64,000 nucleotides of DNA from Rhizophagus irregularis (Eukaryota; Glomeromycota; Glomeromycetes; Glomerales; Glomeraceae), in the NCBI RefSeq assembly GCF_026210795.1, contig NC_089438.1:1881501-1945500 (forward strand), written 5' to 3'. A program made the position numbers and the translations under genes. The notes under the pieces are model-generated. The model saw only the letters and a program-made list of their open reading frames with translations, was not told the DNA's origin and ran no database searches. Below, one piece after another: positions 62,601-64,000 of the stretch. Within the stretch, counting starts at the first letter, position 1; the number at the start of each line of letters is the position of its first letter.

Positions 62601-64000
62601 AATAAACAATGGCAGGGTTTCCCGTAGCCAATTTTGAAATTTCACGACCTTTCTGACGATAATTGTCATCAGTGATCCTTTTCATTATGCCTCTTGCTTT
62701 CCTAATTATATTAGTCTTTAAATCTTTTAAAGTTGGATGCAAATTGTAACTCTCACTCTTCCATTCTCCGTAAATCCCGTACCTTATTTCGTATGGATAA
62801 TGACACAACACATCCCAAAAATCAGTAATTACTCCTGGGTTCGTCTCACACATTGATATGCTTGGTAAAATTACAGATCTTATGATATCAAGCCAAGCTG
62901 TTTCCACTTGATAAATATTAGGGGTTGACCTTGAAATCGTGAGATGCCTAAGAGCGAGCCTTAGGATTTTAGTGAACAATATGATATCGTCATTAAAGAA
63001 GGGTGACACGAGATTTAACAATTCTCGACCTTCTTCAAGAATTAGTTCACCAATAGTGTTAAACATTGGTATGCTGTCACTCCAACGATGGTACCAAGAT
63101 CCAGGGAAAGTTGGAGACTTTCTTGATCCTAAGATATTCGGAGCTATTGGGGCATAAATTGGTTCAATAGATATATGTAGTAATTCACAAACTTTATGAG
63201 CTATTTCCGGATGTATGTGAGGTAACTGATAAATATAATATCGAGCGTGATATAAATCACCAATGCTAAGAAGAGCACAGGCAAGTCCAAGTTCATGTCT
63301 ATGCTGAACCTCCAACAGATTTTTCCATTCCATTTCTTCGGTTATTTCATCAACCATAATATGCGGATGAAGATCGCCAACACTAACAAGTCCTCGGTGT
63401 ATTAAGAGAGCGGATACTTCATAAAGGGATTCGAACACGTTTGGTATCATGTCATCACCTTCATATCTTTGATATTTAGTTCCAAGTAGCTGAGCACAAG
63501 AAGGATTTCCTAAATCATTTTCCCACATGAATGATTGATCATGATTATTTCCATTAGAAATTTGTGGAGGCTCAGGTTTCCACGGAGAAATCTCCAATAA
63601 ACGTAAAAAGAATTCGTGGTGCTCTCTAACATTAACTACAAATACGTCGAGAATCAAATCTAAGACCCTATTTGGATCAAGATGAAAGTACCCTATTAAC
63701 ATTTTAATTTGTTCAAGGAGACTATTTGCTCGTTCATTTAACGCCGCTTCAGTCTCGGCTATGTACTCTGGATCACAGTGCTGAGCTAGTTCACATATTA
63801 ACTTTGCATATCCTTCATTCTCTTCCCTTAACAGATTATACTTTTGTTGTTTATATAACATAGATGTGTTAATTCGTACAAGTCTCCGGTTGAATATCTT
63901 CTCGTCAACGAGACCAGTTGCAGCAAGTAAAGAAACCTCAAGTCTAGTCTTGAATTGTTTTATATCAATTATTTTCTTTGAAAAAATATATTTTACAATA
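59641..64000 (-). CDS. THO2: THO complex subunit 2 (THO2/THOC2), partial at the right edge
   Basis: Largest subunit of the THO complex, coupling transcription to mRNA export. The long exon reads back from 63,979 or so: KQFKTRLEVSLLAATGLVDE, then RRLVRINTSMLYKQQKYNLL and REENEGYAKLI, then GYFHLDPNRVLDLILDVF. The Met at 63,861 lies inside the conserved (K/R)T.LYKQQK.NLLREENEGYAKL block, so it is not the start; the N-terminal quarter is beyond the window. A T-rich acceptor-like ttttttcaaag ends at about 63,980. Further blocks include RLMKEKDHWFSGQ and DRVFADQVQLLTFTCTEAEA-RNYGRFL. The C-terminus after about residue 1,110 of this exon is an extremely charged, Arg/Glu/Lys/Asp-rich low-complexity tail ending PGGGGDKHRRRNY. 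At least 4.3 kb of coding sequence without an intron. Confidence 0.93.
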   Translation of the reverse strand, partial: IVKYIFSKKIIDIKQFKTRLEVSLLAATGLVDEKIFNRRLVRINTSMLYKQQKYNLLREENEGYAKLICELAQHCDPEYIAETEAALNERANSLLEQIKMLIGYFHLDPNRVLDLILDVFVVNVREHHEFFLRLLEISPWKPEPPQISNGNNHDQSFMWENDLGNPSCAQLLGTKYQRYEGDDMIPNVFESLYEVSALLIHRGLVSVGDLHPHIMVDEITEEMEWKNLLEVQHRHELGLACALLSIGDLYHARYYIYQLPHIHPEIAHKVCELLHISIEPIYAPIAPNILGSRKSPTFPGSWYHRWSDSIPMFNTIGELILEEGRELLNLVSPFFNDDIILFTKILRLALRHLTISRSTPNIYQVETAWLDIIRSVILPSISMCETNPGVITDFWDVLCHYPYEIRYGIYGEWKSESYNLHPTLKDLKTNIIRKARGIMKRITDDNYRQKGREISKLATGNPAIVYSIALDQVQRYPNMITPVVEACRYLSDFAYDVLSYLMLEILASDKPRIKDDGINMVDWLQNISLFCGQICRKYEPIDLRSILQYVINQLQLDNDVDLCVISQLITNLSGIELSVIPSESDVLLMSGFDTLRKSRLYNINLNKNVRRSSARLAKTIIDTGFLTPLAFYIAQMCQKIPFPISDGNNILTISTSSDLKQLGAKLDTVRNTYVQYMEFLALNVDMKEHHKMIPDIIELCNKYVVQPEYTFMLLRPKLNYLIKSQYETTMDVDNDNIWQPALRDVIEQVQQIHPPHVWNGISPEFYTTFWQLSLYDLQFPAQEYQKAISETRGLLKFAEDKKRPQDIKKYTAILNALEDEYRQHPEHNSRIRQRLMKEKDHWFSGQFSNRQDIITQFWQYCLFPRLIMSADNAVFCAKFIEVMHEIGTANFSTLTLYDRVFADQVQLLTFTCTEAEARNYGRFLQTCLKSLSVLHKDSNAYEERGKGRGIPGFQMKWSALNRQPSSIAETDLLQYEDFRRVYYKWHSKLLKAFEQGLLAIEYISVRNTIIVLSEIVQYFPAIETMGKKVESFVKNIADNEKRSDIKVLALSYLGKLRSMKKSWIPYKQFQTPKQQTTSNGSNSATNQNDSALKNVTSAVQQNKATVQPDRPSTPQPYRINPLSNVRDDHQSPRATARTNSPRRQIHPLPDKPMEIRNPIDVRNQLREKEREKERERERERIMKDKKDIHNEREKDKMGKKMEHEREREIKKFDHHEREKMGRERNKIPDMPPRGGEIEKKDVRKPSKERQPGDERMKRMDHHPRGKDRELRDRDERMKEKERKEREERREDKERREEKREDKRDKGKEKERERSRETERGRERSNRDEDRREREVERDRHRNGRRHIDDVSRRGQMRDERERLLVPGKKRDRSDHDRDEEPDSKKRLIERPGERIVERIQPEVLAPASRPPIKINRAVPSHLSDLLVPDGHYNPGISKKPGGGGDKHRRRNY

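Noticed and set aside
63859-63861. ATG as the start of THO2
   Set aside because: It falls within a conserved internal block of the family, and the frame stays open with matching sequence upstream to the window edge.

Overview
The window is nuclear DNA of a fungus: very AT-rich, with short GT-AG introns and fungal versions of housekeeping genes (Snf1, Sre1, Cft1, Afg2, Sgt2). The extreme AT bias, the many degenerate DNA-transposon and retroelement relics, and relics resembling repeat-family proteins I recall from arbuscular mycorrhizal genomes point to a glomeromycete, most likely Rhizophagus. The species is an inference from memory, not from a search.

Layout. 1-7,230 is a compact gene block: a partial METTL18/HPM1 histidine methyltransferase (-), Snf1/AMPK alpha (+), an ALKBH7-like dioxygenase (-) and a La RNA chaperone (+). 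7,231-12,590 is a transposon graveyard with a decayed Crypton-like tyrosine recombinase split by a 607-bp element. 12,594-29,972 is a second gene block: an upstream ORF plus Esa1/Tip60 (+), Sgt2 (-), Afg2 (+), Cft1/CPSF160 (-) and mitochondrial aconitase (-). 30,000-37,790 has no gene and is packed with non-autonomous elements and satellites. 37,795-44,775 holds ribokinase (-), ARPC1/Arc40 (+) and a CBS-PB1 membrane protein (-). 45,000-55,850 is a second repeat region with degenerate retroelement relics, a near-perfect 273-bp palindrome, and an uncharacterised gene whose coding exon carries two MITEs. 55,857-64,000 holds Sre1/SREBP (-) and THO2 (-, cut by the right edge).

The gene blocks are arranged as divergent pairs sharing about 150-200 bp of promoter (HPM1/SNF1, ALKBH7/La, SGT2/AFG2) and tail-to-tail pairs (SNF1/ALKBH7, AFG2/CFT1). 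The genes are housekeeping functions of unrelated pathways (energy sensing, RNA processing and export, protein quality control, chromatin, TCA cycle, actin, sterol response), so there is no operon-like system.

The most interesting content is the mobile DNA. At least six elements share the terminus TATACATG/TATATATG and create 8-bp target duplications: three are exactly 177 bp, and the others are 225, 607 and 1,259 bp. A second group with AGGACCCY ends (297 bp twice, 1,137 bp once) also makes 8-bp duplications. They nest in each other, in satellites, in relic transposons and, twice, in one coding exon, where removing both elements in silico gives back one continuous reading frame.
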